Source: Gentiana macrophylla
Taxonomy: Eukaryota; Streptophyta; Magnoliopsida; Gentianales; Gentianaceae
Length of the DNA: 64,000 nucleotides
Direction of reading: 5' to 3'
NCBI GenBank assembly: GCA_026214975.1
Contig: JAOBSW010000349.1
Location: forward strand, 100,875 to 164,874
This document shows positions 35,457 through 48,150 of the stretch, piece after piece. How positions within the stretch are numbered: position 1 is the stretch's first letter; each line of letters begins with the position of its first letter. The notes below the pieces were generated by a model, which was not told where the DNA came from, ran no database searches, and saw nothing but the letters and a program-made list of their open reading frames with translations. Both the position numbers and the translations under genes were made by a program.

Positions 35457-36514
35457 ATAATGGCACCTGGATAGTTGATTCTGGAGCCTCATCTCATATG
35501 ACAGGAAATAAAGACCTGTTATATAACCTCAAACCCACTGTCGTGAGACTCATAAAATTAAAACTGCTGATGGATCTCTTTCATGTGCTCAAGGTTTTGG
35601 AATTGTTAAACTTCTTGATAAAATCTATCTCGAATGATGTCTGTTTGTTCCAAAGCTAGATTTGTAATCTTATATCGGTCAATAAACTCACTAAGGACCT
35701 AAATTGGATAGTCACTTTTAAAGACAATCGGTGTATTTTCCAAGATACTTATTCACAAGAAGTAATGAGAGAGCCAATGCCTGCTTTCAGGTATTTATTG
35801 TCCACCTCTTTGAATCTGTAAGATCAAGACTGAATCGCCTCAGTGATCTGCTCCCAAACTTTAGACAACATCATGTTATGGCATTATAGATTAGGACATC
35901 CAAGTTTTAGTTATTTAAAGACTTTAACTCTGAATTATTTAAAGGATGCAATCTTAATGACCTTCAATGTGATATTTGTCAATTTGCCAAACTCACCAAA
36001 TCTGTGTATGCTAAATTACCTCACTTGCCCTCCTCACCTTTCACCTTAATTCACAGTGATGTATGGGGACCCTCAAGAGTGAAAAGTATAACAGGAAAAA
36101 GGTGGTTTGTTACCTTCATAGATGACCACTCCAGAACCACTTGGTTATTTTTAATGAAGGATAAATGAAGTTGGATCCATCTTTCAAGAGTTTTACAACA
36201 TGGTTTCTACTCAATTTGACACTAAGATTAAAATTTTGAAGATCGACAATGCTCTTGAATATTATGAGTCCAATCTCAGTAATTTCTTGGTGAATAAGGG
36301 AATTGTTCATATCAGTAGTTGTGTTGAGACACCTCAGCAAAATGGGGTTGCTGAGAGAAAGAACAGGCATCTACTAGAAATGGCTAGGTCTATCATGTTT
36401 ACCTCAAATGTTCCCAAATATATGTGGGGTGAAGCTATTCTGACTGCCACATACTTAATCAACAGACTTCCCAGTAGAGTGTTAGGTTTCAAAACTCCTA
36501 TCCAAACCCTGTGA
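35457..36514 (+). pseudogene. Copia protease-integrase remnant
   Basis: Protease VDSGASSHM lies near 35474-35500. GAG-pre-integrase LWHYRLGHPSFSYLK starts near 35876, in a frame open from 35843. The integrase first aspartate is in HSDVWGPSR near 36053. After a frame change, 36200-36514 is open for 104 codons with the second aspartate (D16, KIDNALEYY) and the glutamate (E52, QQNGVAERKNRH), again 35 residues apart. All three catalytic residues survive, but in different frames with stops between. Confidence 0.85.
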
Positions 36515-37387
36515 CCACACACTCTGCCCTCATCTTATTGCCCAATCGCCTCAAAAATCTTTGGGTGCCTTGTGTTTGTTTATATCCATGCCCAACACAG
36601 AAGCAAACTTGATCCCAAACTCACAAGTGCATTTTCCTAGGGTATGCCAAAGGCAGAAAAGGGTACAAGTGTTATTCACTCATCAAAAGAAATTTTACAA
36701 TTCTATGGATGTAAAATTCTTTGAAAGGACTCCTACTACTGCAAGCCCTCATTGAGGCAGATCCACAGATGGAAACCTCATTGAAATAGAAGCTTTTCCT
36801 TCTTCTCTTGATCCAACTCTTCCTCGGCAGAATCTCGAGAACCATCAGACTTACTCCTCGGCCGGACTCATAACCTTGGCATCCAGATACTCACATTCAT
36901 CGACAATCGCCGGTTTGTCGACCCGAGTCATCGATACTCATCTGCCCCAGCTGAGCCTCAAAGAACCAACTCTTGAACCAGAGCTGCTTTGAATCGGAAC
37001 CTCGGCAACCCTCATTGAACCGAGTCTCTGGACCCCGACCATCGACTCTCGCCAGTCTCTGAAGTGGATAGCAGACTATTGCTCTAAGGAAAGGGAAAAG
37101 ATCATGCACTGATCATTCTATTCATACTTATTTATCTTATGATCAGTTGTCTCCTGTCTTTGCCATGTTTACACAGGACCTGGACTCTCACTCTATCCCT
37201 AGAAATATTCAGGAGGCCCTTCAAAATGATAAGTGGAAGGCTGCTGTTAAAACAGAGATGATCGCCTCTGGATAACCATACTTGGGATCTCACAACTCTT
37301 CCAAAGGCAAGAAGACGAGTAATTTGCAAATGGTTATTCACTATCAAGTACTTTCTTGATGGCACTATTGACAAGTACAAAGCCAGA

Positions 37388-37870
37388 TTGGTAGCCAGGG
37401 GATTCACTCAAACTTATGGCATTGACTATAAAGAAACCTTTGCACCAGTGGCAAAGCTCAACACTGTCAGGGTACTAATTTCTCTAGCTGTCCAACTTGA
37501 CTGGCCTCTTCATCAATTGGACATCAAAAATGCTTTTCTAAATGGGGACCTTACTGAGGAGGTTTATATGACTATACCTCCTGGTTTTATCAATCCTCAT
37601 ACTCAAGGCAAGGTGTGCAAACTGAGGAAATCTCTATATGGCCTGAAGCAATCACCAAGGGCATGGTTTGGAAAATTAACAAGCGTGGTCAAGCTGCTGG
37701 ATATCACCAATGCAATTTCGATCACACTATGTTCATCAAGACAACCAACCGTAAGAGGTCTATTCTTATTGTCTATGTGGATGATATCATCCCTTCTTGG
37801 AGATGACCTCTTTGAGATCCAACATTTGAAAGAAGCTGGCTGGCAAAGGTATTTGAGGTGAAAGACTTGG
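37388..37870 (+). pseudogene. Copia reverse transcriptase remnant
   Basis: The frame from 37388 gives [36 protein letters not shown] and LYGLKQSPRAWF, the copia RT fingers and palm. A frameshift near 37670 moves the rest to a second frame, where YVDD is intact at 37774-37785. The segment 37860-38130 carries scattered RT C-terminal homology with stops. Confidence 0.88.
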
Positions 37871-38340
37871 GTTTACTTAAGTATTTTCTTGGCATGGAAG
37901 TAGCTAGAAACATCAAAGGAATCTCAGTCTCCCAAAGGAAATATGTACTGGACTCTTGAAGGAAAGCGGCATCTTTCGGGTGCAAACTCTCTTGTATCCT
38001 GAGTAGACCCAGTGGGCCATACCTCGCTACATGGTGACATTCTTTGTAAGAAAGGAACAATATCAAAAACTTGTAGGAAACTCATCTACCTATCCCATAC
38101 AAGACCGGATATTGCATATGGTGTCGATCTGTTAGCTTGATTCATGCCTTCGCCCCTCTTGAGCAACATTGGGATGTTGTGAATAGGATCTTCGAGGTAT
38201 TTAAAGTCCACTCGGCCAAGGGTTACACTTCACCAAGTCTGGCGATAGATCCATCAAGGTACCTGCGATCTTTGACAATTTGGATGCCACATAGATAGAA
38301 GGTCGACCACAGGCTACTGTTCCTATGTATGGGGCAATCT

Positions 38341-38700
38341 TGTTACTTGGAGGAGCAAGAAACAACCTACTGTGTCTAGAAGCAGTGCTGAAGCTGAACT
38401 CAGGGCACTTGTCTTAGGCATTTGTGAAGCTCTTTGGCTCAAAAGAGTACTTCATCGAACTTCAGTGAGCCTCTTGACAACCTATCACACTGCTTTGTGA
38501 TAATAACTCAAAGACTATGCATGGCAGAGGATCCAGTCCATCATGACAAAACAAAACATGTGGACATTGTGAGACATTTTACGAAGGAGAAGATTGATGC
38601 CAAGATTATTCAACTCCAAGTATGTTCCTCGGCAGATCGAATGTCGATATCCTTACCAAGGCTATTCCACCTCTTATGTTCGGTGAGACTAAGTAGCAAA
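38341..38700 (+). pseudogene. Copia RNase H remnant
   Basis: Fragments of the copia RNase H are spread over several frames: SRSSAEAELRAL-like sequence near 38375-38405 and HHDKTKHVDIVRHFTKEK near 38540-38595. Many stops. It ends just before the polypurine tract at 38731. Confidence 0.75.
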
Positions 38701-38739
38701 CTTGCATTTGCATTAACATATCAAACCGATTTGAGGGGG

Positions 38740-39106
38740 TGTGGAAATATTACCTCAATAGGTGCGACCTGTGAGGTGCTCTTATGCCTCTCTTTGAGTA
38801 ACATGTTCAATGATCTCTATTTCGTGTATTATATTATTTGTACACTTTATGTATTTGTAAAAGACATATTAATTGTGATACATATAAACAATTAATATGT
38901 CAAACTCTAGTTTACTTTATGTCATAGACATAGCTTTTACTTTTACTTTTTGCATGCTTGCCGCCCACATCTACATACTCAAGTGGCCGCCCAAGCTAGC
39001 TAGCTAGTCTCTCTCTCAATTGTATCTATTTATACACCTCTCATATCAATGAATAAACTAAGTTGAAGTTTACTCTTGTGTTTATCACATTCTCAAACTC
39101 TCTTCA
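38740..39106 (+). repeat. 3' LTR of the 34711-39106 copia
   Basis: 367 bp, near-identical to 34711-35079 with a few small indels (for example cctcaataggtgcg against cctcaaagaggtgcg). Confidence 0.92.
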
Positions 39107-39111
39107 CACAC

Positions 39112-40954
39112 ATATCCAAGTTCACACATGAATATGTCCGCATATTGTTCCTCGTTCTCTTCAAGATACTAAAGGACATACTAAACTTGCTTTGTTAACC
39201 GCCGAATCTAAGATTCGATCAAAGTTGACGTTCAATAACCTGACCATCTCTTACTAGAAAGAGAATCTATCCTATTTCTCTTGATCCGATGATTTAGAGA
39301 GTCATTCCTGAGGCATAGGGTAGAACTTCCTCGTTGAATGTTGCATACACAGATGCATCATCTTAACCAATAAGATGGATGGGAAACCGTTGGATCGATT
39401 CTAATGAATTCGACCGAGTCAAACTCTTAAGAATGTTGTCCAAATCTACATTGCGCAGAGAAATGTGGTATCGTCGATTTCGACTTGAGATAACACACCC
39501 ATGTTGATTCCAATCAGTGCAGTGTTATCCTTCACAAACACTAATTTATATATTCACTCATTGTACTAAAATTGATATCCAGTCTACAAAAGACTTATCA
39601 ATATTCTCGGTCAAATCCACATATTGTAGAAATATATGAGTTCCAATGACCGAGAGGTTTGCTTTTTATCCACAAAGGACATAAGCCTTGATAGTCATCC
39701 TGTCATGAGTTCATAAGTCAATACCCATACATTTTTGAATGAATCGGACTCCGTTTGTTTGGCAAGAAAGTCTCGGGGAATCACCCCTATTTTTACGCTT
39801 TTGAACGAAATCATGCAATACCGAACTCATTCTACTCTTTTCCATGTAGATCCAATTACTCCCCACTGGGCCCGAGACGCTCAGGTGGTTCTACAAGAGC
39901 ATGAATGCAGGTGGAGTACCGAACTCCATTCACGCAGGGTTATGGCTATTAAACCAACCTCTATTATCGTAATCCTATCACGCTCACAAAAGAGCCATAG
40001 GTCATCAATCGATCCTCAGACTATAAAGTCCGCAGAACCCGTAATGGGTAATGGATAAACCATACTCCCACTACATTCCGGGTGGATCGAAATTCTGATC
40101 TAGTTTAGTAGTATTTAGTGTTATCACCAACAACCGATGTTGGATGTGGTCTGATTTTAATCAGTTAGTAACTACCTTGAGTAAACGTACTTCAAGGTTC
40201 AAGGTTTTGCTATTCATGGACTCTATCAGAAAGGATGCAACAGTATAACTGTCCCTTCCCGATTTCATGAATCTTATAACAAACCTTTTTCTCAATGCGA
40301 CAAGATATAGAACGATTGGTCACCGACCGAACGTGTTCGCGAAATTTCCAGACCTACCTTCAAGCACCATGTGCTAAATGCTTATATTTACGGAAGTGGG
40401 GTGAACCGAATCCACACCTTATCCGTAAATTCCAAAGCATATTCTAGGTGACTTCTCGGTCTTACATTTCAATGTAAACCGTTATTTCGCTTCTAATATC
40501 TTTATTGAGTTATGCGATTGTATTGTAGCACATCTAAAAACATATATAAGGCAATTTTACGGTTTCTCACTTAGTGAGAACATGTCACAATGAGGCAGGT
40601 GAGCATCGAGTCTAGAGGACTATGAATGGCCTATTCGAGTATAGAATACTCTATCTCTGTTGAAAGCAGAGAAACCTCAAAAATATTTTGGATAAAGCGG
40701 CCGGAGTGTTCGAATAGTTATCGGACAAGAAGTCACTACTCGGAAGCTCCTACTAGCTTGTATCTTTCATCGGACCCGAAGGTCGTCATGAACAAGCTAT
40801 GTTACTTCTTTATAACCATTATCCTTTCCCGATTGAAAGGAAACTTAGTCATTGAACCTTTGAGACAATATAGCAGGTTGGGAGAAAGGAATCACCTGAG
40901 CCGTCTTCAGGTCTTGTCTTTTAGGGACTATGCACTAACTATGGAATATGAAGA
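39112..40954 (-). other. LARD copy Y interior, second part
   Basis: Non-coding and collinear with copy X from about 22790 to 24660 (ttcctcgttctcttcaagatac, aatctatcctatttctcttg, aaccaacctctattatcg). The 150-codon frame at 40626-41078 runs into the gypsy LTR and is fortuitous. Interrupted at 40960. Confidence 0.8.
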
Positions 40955-40959
40955 AGCGT

Positions 40960-42669
40960 TGTTCGATAAAACTTGTTTTATATTTATTTTACCGGAACAC
41001 CCCAAGTATAAGGATCGTAGTATAGGGTGTTACCGAGTCGTCCTAAGGGAATCGTACAATTATCGGATTAAAATATAGCTGTTATAAATAATGTCACAAC
41101 TTATTAACTAAAATTAAATTTTATACTAATTATGATCTAAAAGGCAATGAACAGTAACTATGAACAGTAACGATGAATAGTAACAGAAAATTTTGGAGAA
41201 ATAAGGATTAACAACTAGGGTTTCTAACACTAATTAACTAACTAGAGGCGTAGCAATTAACGATTGTTACGAACGATTTCGGTTTATCAAAGATTTAAAA
41301 GAACGGTAAAACAACAATGATCCACCACACAACAATCACGCAACCACTTTATGATCCAAATACGATTTATTGGTATGATCAATCTCAAATCGACTAAATT
41401 CCTTTAAATCAATTTCTAGGATTCGTTTTCTTTTCCAAGCAAAACAAATTAACATTCATAACAAGATCATAAATTTGTTCCCAAATTAAACAACCCAATT
41501 AACAACAAGTGATTCCTCAAATTATCATTAACCGTATCGATTGAAAAGCTCTACTATTGAATCATATTTCCATATAAATTCAAAGCAAAATATGGTTTCA
41601 TTGACATTCCTATCTAATAAAACACTTAACAATTAATCCAAGATTCAATCGATAAATAAAACAATATTCGAAATCATAAATAAAAATAAACTAACGATTC
41701 ATGGTTGTGATGACGTTGTGTGGTTTCATCCGTTGCTCTACCGCGATGTGCTTAGCCTTGCATCATGATGATGATCACGATTATGAGAGAAGAGAAAATC
41801 ATCTTCTATTTGTGAGTTGAATATGCGGCTGGAAGAATGTGTTGCCTTGAGGAAGAAAATTGTTCTCCCTAGGGTTTGAGTAGCTGCACATATATATAGG
41901 TGATAAGGTCGGTTAATGCTGCTGAATAATTCCTAAATAATTAGGGAATTAAAGTATATGTCGGCTGTGCTGAGGCGGTTTGGCTTGGACGCTCGTTTAA
42001 AAGGCTGCAACTTCTAAAATTCATATCTTGAGTTGTAGACCTCCAAAAATTATGATCCGAATGTCATAAAAAAACTCTCGGAAAACTCTACAACTTTCAT
42101 TAAGGACTCTTCTTCAGAAAATGCCTTTTTGACAAGCCCGTCGTATTACGAGTCGTTTTCGGGATTTTCCACTAGTTTTAGCAACAACATCCAAACTTGT
42201 AACGCTCATATCTCGGGCCTCATAAGTCGGAATGAAGTGATTCAAAATCCTGTAGAATCCTCTCTTCAAGCCCTACAAATCTTCTCTTGAGGTCGAGAGT
42301 CAAATCAGTGTATATCATATCAAGAACTGCATCGGAAGTTCGGCTGCTTGAAAGCTTCATTCCAAGCTTTATCTCCATCTTCCTTCCATTTCACTTCTCT
42401 TCCATGCAAAACCTCATCATTTAATCCTCTTGCATGCCAAAATATGTATCTATAACATAGGAAAATATACCAAAGCATAACACAATCCCAAAATAACATA
42501 AAATCACAGTTTAAGCACATAAATCGTTACATTTTGCAATTAACCTATTAAAAACACTATTTACTCAATTAATCGATTATAAGCTCGATTTCTATGAAAA
42601 TCCTAAGAATATGGGGAATATCGACATAAAATATATCCTTATAAAATGTATAAAATCACCCTTAACAAC
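40960..42669 (-). repeat. 3' LTR of the Athila-like element
   Basis: 1710 bp, tgttcgataaaac...cccttaaca. The TATA-like tatatatatagg near 41889 reads on the minus strand. Near-identical to 50894-52602; visible differences include gagtcgtcctaagg against gagtaaatctaagt. Confidence 0.94.
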
Positions 42670-44128
42670 TCCCCCACACTTATCTTTTGCTCGTCCCGAG
42701 CAGAACAAAACAAGAACATACTATCAAGAATCCACATAACCTGACACGAGATATAGTCAAAATCATGACAAGCTAGTATTCAGCAAATCGACCTCACTCG
42801 GTGATGTGGGTGCAGAACCTACTAAACTTCCACCGATCCTCTCTTGATATAATACATCAAGCACTAATGAGTTATCCGGTCAACTAAACGAAAACTTCAT
42901 TCTATCTACAAAGACTTACCTAACAAAACTAATTACCAAGAACATAGTAACTAACTCACAACTAAATTCCTTTGCTTAGTACCAAGAAAATACCTTTCGG
43001 TCTCTACTGGTTTAGATCAACTTGACTTAGAATTCCAAAAAAAACATTATATTTTATATTTCCTATCGTCGTGTCTCAAAAGTATAACACACTCCCTACA
43101 TTAGAGGCGATCACCACGAGATCACTCAATCCCTTATTGTCCAAGGTAAACCACACTCCCCAATTGGGGCGAGTATCCAAATGGACTCGAGGTGATAGAT
43201 ATAAACAAAATTCCAAGAAAGAAATTTTATTCATTTATTATTTATAGATATATATATTTTTATATTTTTCAAACTCTTTGGAAACTCTCGGTCAAATATA
43301 TTTCTAACACATTCAAGACTCTCAAAGTTCTCAAGAACACTAAGGTCTTGAGATTCTAAGCGTGAGTATAGCACATGTTCTTAACTTTCATTAATGCTAA
43401 ATAAGTGTTATCTCGTATCAAGAATTAACTTTCCTTTAACTAACCGGAAACTATTCTATATTTGGCTCTTTCATCTAATAGGTTCGTGAAATGAAGTTCA
43501 AGTGAGTATCGACTTACTAAACCTATTCCCGAACATGATATGACTCACGATAACAACTAAAGGTGCAGATTATAAAACCGGCATGCCGGTGAAATGTTAC
43601 TCAGGACTAAACAAAAAATTTTGAAAATTGAAGCACTTTTCATAGAAAATTATAACTAATATGAGCAAATGAAAGTAGATACCTAAATCATCTATCCCCT
43701 TCCCCACACTTAATTCACATTATGTCCTCAGAATGTGCAAAAATAAAGTAGAAGAAAGAACTTAGCTGGTTTTGGCGTGGTTGTCGAGTGTAGAGATTGG
43801 CGGTGGTCGGGGCGAAGCATAAATGAACCATTGCAACTCATATCACGAGCAGACAACCACTAAGTGATAACTTCCCAAAAACTGCTCAACAATATCTGCA
43901 ACACTTGACATAGCATATAATCTTGGGGCAAAAGGGGTATATGAGTAAACATGTATGCACACAAAAATAAGCAAATCACAAATAAGACAAGGATAACCAA
44001 CACACAAAACACCATGATTTCTATTCCTAAAAACCTAAAAATTTAACTAAAAAGAAAATAACGTAAAAGACTAGGTTGCCTCCTAGGAGCGCTTCTTTAT
44101 TGTCATTAGCTTGACAAAGATCTCAAAA
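42670..44128 (-). other. 3' untranslated region of the Athila-like element
   Basis: Non-coding. It starts at the polypurine tract and runs to the end of the pol frame. An envelope-like gene, present in some Athila members, would sit here; none is seen. Confidence 0.7.
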
Positions 44129-45740
44129 TCAACCCGGATCGGGCCACTTTGGTTTGATCAGGGCTACTTCTTTATCAGAGTCAGAGTGGAGAGCATCGGT
44201 GTGGTCACAGCAACAACAAGTCAAGTGCGCGACTAAGTCTTGGACTTTAGCCATCCAGACAGCACTGATTCTCTTCTTTGTGTTGTTGCTTAATTGTGGC
44301 ACCGGCATACTAATGGGTGCAGGAGTCGTGGTAGAAGCATCTTTAAGATCAAGGGCAATAATGTCATCATCCGAATTGAAGAAGTCGGATGGGATCTCAT
44401 CACAAATCGGCACATCAGTCATGTCAACCACCTTCTGAAAGTATAGGACTTCAGGTGCTTCATAAGGCTGTCCGAAATACTTTTTCAATCTATGACCATT
44501 TACTTTAAAAGGTTGACCGCTGTACACTTTTAAGGAGATCGCTCCACCGGATGAAACCGACAATTTCAAAGGGTCCGGACCATCGGACTTAAGCTTGCCA
44601 AACAAGCGGATGTAATCGGTGTTGTAAAGCAAAGCCATCTCTCCACCCTTGAAATCTCTATCTTTTATCTTGGCATCGTGGGCGCCTTTTTCTCTCCTTG
44701 CTCGACTTGGCATTCTCGTAGGCCCCGAGTGCGAATTCGTCGAGCTCATGTAGTTGCGATAATCTTTTCTCCCCGCAGTCGGCTATCGAAGTTCAAGTAT
44801 TTAATAGCCCAATAAGCTCTGTGCTCATTACTCATTGGTAGATGGCATGCCTTGCCGTAAACCATTTGAAAGGGCGACGTACCCATAGGGGTCTTGAACT
44901 TGATCGCGATAAGCCCAGAGTCGTCGTCCAACTTCGGACTCAGATTGGATCTATTAGAATTCACCGTTTTCTCCAAAATCCGCTTTAGACTTCTGTTGCT
45001 TACCTCGACTTGGCCCTGGTTTGGGGGTGGTATGGTGTACCAATTCTATGCTTGACACCATATCTCTCAAGAATTTTATCCAGTGGTGCATTACAGAAAT
45101 GCGATCCTTCATCACTGATAAGGGCTCTAGGGCAGCCAAATCTAGTAAAGATATTCTTTTGCAAGAATTTCTTTACCACTTTGTGATCATTGGTTTGGGT
45201 GGCTATAGCCTCTACCCACTTGGAAACATAGTCAACGCAGACTAGGATATATTTATTACCGCACGATGATGGGAAAGGTCCCATGAAATCGATGCCCCAC
45301 ACGTCGAAGACTTCACATTCCAAGATAGGCCTCAAAGGCATCTCCATCCTATTCTCGAGCCTCCTACTCTTTGACATCTATCACGGCCTTTGCAAAAGGC
45401 TTCGTCTTTGAGCGAGTAGGCGGTAAAATCGGCTTGAAGGATTTTTATAATGATCTTTGGTGCTCCGTAGTGTCCACCACAGCGGGACCACTATGACATT
45501 GCTCTAAGATATCCAATTGTTCATGTTCGGAACACACCTTACGAGCAACCCGTCTTTGCGGACTTTAAACAAATGTGGATCCTCCCATACGAGATACTTC
45601 AAGTCAGCTGAAAAACTTCTTCTTTTCACGTCGTCATATCTTCTAAATGCCCGAGTCTCTAAGTAATTGGCGTAATCGACATACCACGACCTCACATTCT
45701 CTAGTCTCATTAATTGCTCGATCCGGAAAGTCAATGCCTA
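44129..45740 (-). pseudogene. Gypsy integrase (Athila-like)
   Basis: The pre-integrase stretch LVWEDPHLFKVRKDGLLVRCVP is near 45540-45610. The core at 45000-45377 has the first aspartate in WGIDFMGPF and the second in [11 protein letters not shown] one-base shift near 45010-45020 puts the glutamate ([16 protein letters not shown]) in another frame. 44976 reads MGTSPFQMVYGKACHLP, and 44749-44129 holds the C-terminal part (GGEMALLYNTDYIRLFGKLK, FKVNGHRLKKYFG) and a tail. All three catalytic residues are present, but no single frame holds them. Confidence 0.88.
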
Positions 45741-45788
45741 TTTCCTTAGGATTTTCGTCACCCTCGTTCACTAAAGCGAGATAAGTGG

Positions 45789-47147
45789 TCACCACAACAT
45801 TATCACTACCTTTCTTGTCCTTAATTTCAAGGTCAAATTCTGTAATATCGAATCCATCACGAGTAACCTTGGTTTAGCGTCTGCTTTGCCCATAAGGTAG
45901 CGTAGTCTTTGCGTGATCTCGTCCATACCATCACTTTGGACCCTAAAAGATAACCACGAATTTGTCAATAGCAAAAGCATTGCCAAGAATTCTTTCTCGG
46001 TCGTGGCGTAATTGCATTGGTGGGTTCAAAGTTCGGCTCGCATAGTAAATCGGCTGAACTTTTATCAATTCTCTCGCCCTAGAAGCTGCGCGCCATCATG
46101 CGTAGTTAGAGGCATCGCACGATAGTTCAAAAGGTTTAGTCCAGTCGGGCGCGATTAAAATAGGGGCACTGGTAAGCTTATCCTTTAAGCTATTAAAAGC
46201 TGTCTTACATTTCTCATCAAACAAGAACTCCACTTCTTCTTTAAGCAGGTTAGATAACGGCTTTGCTATCGTCGAAAAGTCTTTAATGAAACGCCGATAG
46301 AAGCCTACATGTCCTAGAAATCCTCGTACCTCCTTCACCGTCTTCGGGTACGACATTCTCTCAATGGCTTCTACCTTAGCCTTATCCACCTGAATACCAT
46401 CACTGGACACCTTGTGTCCCAAAACAATCCCTTCCTCGACTAGAAAATGGCACTTTTCCCAGTTAAGCACCAGATTTTTCTCAACACAACGTTGGAGTGC
46501 CATATCTAGATTCTTTAAGATTTCATCAAAACTGTCGCCATAGACTGAGAAATCATCCATGAAGACTTCCATACATTTCTCCACCAGTCCATAAAAATGG
46601 CTAACATGCACCGTTGAAATGTAGCTGGTGCATTACATAAGCCGAATGGCATTCTGCGAAAGGCAAAAGTGCCCGATGGACAGGTAAAAGTTGTCTTCTC
46701 TTGGTCATTAGGGTCGATGGCTATCTGGAAATAACCAGAATATCCATCGAGGAAACAATAATACTTATGACCACTCAGTCTTTCTAGAAGTTGGTCAATG
46801 AAGGGCAGGGGGAAATGATCCTTAGCAGTGACTTCATTTAACTTGCGATAATCAATGCAAACTCTATAACCAGTCACAAGGCGTAAGGCTACTTCTTCTC
46901 CTTTTTCATTCTTTTCCACTGTAATTCCCCCCTTCTTTGGCACAACTTGAGTGGGGCTGACCCACTCACTATCAGCTATGGCATAAATAATTCCCATGTC
47001 AAGCCATTTGATAATCTCCTTTTTGACAACCTCCTGCATGTGCGGATTCAGCCTCCTTTGAGGTTGTCTGACCTTTTTCGCTCCTTCCTCCGTTCGAATC
47101 TTATGCATGCACACGTCTGGTGATTCTCCGATATCGCCCACCGCCAT
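45789..47147 (-). pseudogene. Gypsy reverse transcriptase-RNase H (Athila-like)
   Basis: RT from 47147: ADSEWVSPTQVVPKKGGITV, VCIDYRKLNEVTAKDHFPLP, GYSGYFQIAI and FAFRRMPFGLCNAPATFQRC. A one-base slip near 46590 moves the frame. The catalytic motif is FMDD in VFMDDFSVYG (starting near 46564), followed by FLGHVGFYRRFIKDFS and the RNase H start FELSCDASNYA at 46096. The rest of RNase H (46095-45789) is broken across frames. Apart from these slips the RT domain looks complete. Confidence 0.9.
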
Positions 47148-47178
47148 CGAGCGAGGATATGTTTCTCAAGCACTTTAA

Positions 47179-48150
47179 TTAGTGCGCTTCTTGCTCCGGC
47201 TCGAGTTTAGATGAGATGATTAAGGGCAACTTATCACCGTCTTTAAGGAAGATGTATTTTAGGTGCTGCGGAAGTGGTTTCAACTCTAAGTCAGCCGGTG
47301 GTTGCTCGATACTAGATTTTAAGGGACCACCTTTTTCCTTGTGAGCTTGGACCGGTTGACTGAAAAACACCTCATCTTTACGAGGTGTAACTTGAAAGGT
47401 ATTGAATGACATCATCTAAAGGAATCTTCCTGTCAGCTTCCGTTTGTTCTTTCTTATGCTTAACCATCTTCTTAAGTTCTTCTTCTTCAAGCTCTTCTGC
47501 AAGCTGCTCCCAATCATCCAGATCCCAATGAGTAGTTTCTTTCCAGAAATCTATTTCGTCCCAACTACCCATTAAAACTTCCTCCTCTGCGAGGTTAAAG
47601 TCTGCTTGGTTGAGCTCCTTCAAATCATTGCTGCTCATCCCTGGAATGTCCCAGATTTTCTGTTCACTCATAGGCTCAGTGTGCGCAAGTTGTTGAGACA
47701 ACTCTTCAGTGATTCCTGCCTGTTCGTGAACTATAACATCCAATGCTCCTATCTCCGTGAGCTCTTCATCAGGGTCGAATTCATCCCCATAGATTGCTTC
47801 AATGAATGAGATCTCACGGCTCAAGCTTCATGAGAACTTTTTCCTTGCTCGAGGGTAATGAAGAAGTCACCTTACTTTGAGTGATTTGGCGGTTTGGAAG
47901 TCAATGGTGGAGGCCGAAGTATTTAAGAAAGGCCGGCCCAGAATCGAGGGCATCTCTTGTCGGTGGTAATCGGTATGACCCGGTCGATTGGAAAAACTAA
48001 ATGTTTAACATGGATAAGGGCGTTGTTAACACAACCGGTGCTAAGCGGCTAGATCGGTCCTGGCCCGAAGAGAGGCGGGGCGCTCCTTTAGCCTTTTGTC
48101 CAGCCCGAGACTCTTGCAGGCGTTCAATGGCATCACATTAACAGAGGCCC
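47179..48150 (-). pseudogene. Protease and protease-RT linker (Athila-like)
   Basis: 47378-47824 is open for 148 codons: a very acidic linker (DDWEQLAEELEEEELKK), followed by 47415-47179 (LELKPLPQHLKYIFL), the usual lead-in to gypsy RT. Upstream, 47880-48130 keeps weak protease homology in shifting frames, including the end of a GRPFL-like block. The active-site triplet is not clearly readable. Confidence 0.65.

Larger units (their letters stand above)
34711..39106 (+). mobile_element. Ty1/copia element, degenerate
   Basis: 4.4 kb with LTRs 34711-35079 and 38740-39106 (tgtggaaatattacc...tctcttca), PBS tggtatcgagcc at 35080-35091, and polypurine tract ttgaggggg at 38731-38739. TSD CACAC is at 34705-34709 and 39107-39111, with one extra T at 34710. 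Domain order is protease, integrase, RT, RNase H. Only about 365 bp lie between the PBS and the protease, so nearly all of gag is deleted. Confidence 0.92.

Noticed and set aside
40626..41078. 150-codon frame as a gene
   Set aside because: It crosses the junction between LARD copy Y and the Athila-like LTR, so it is an accident of insertion.
42320..42520. 66-codon frames at 42320 and 52255 as a conserved small gene
   Set aside because: They are the same LTR position in the two LTRs of one element; the identity reflects LTR duplication, not selection.
44154..44438. Plus-strand frame opposite the Athila-like integrase tail
   Set aside because: Antisense shadow with no family.
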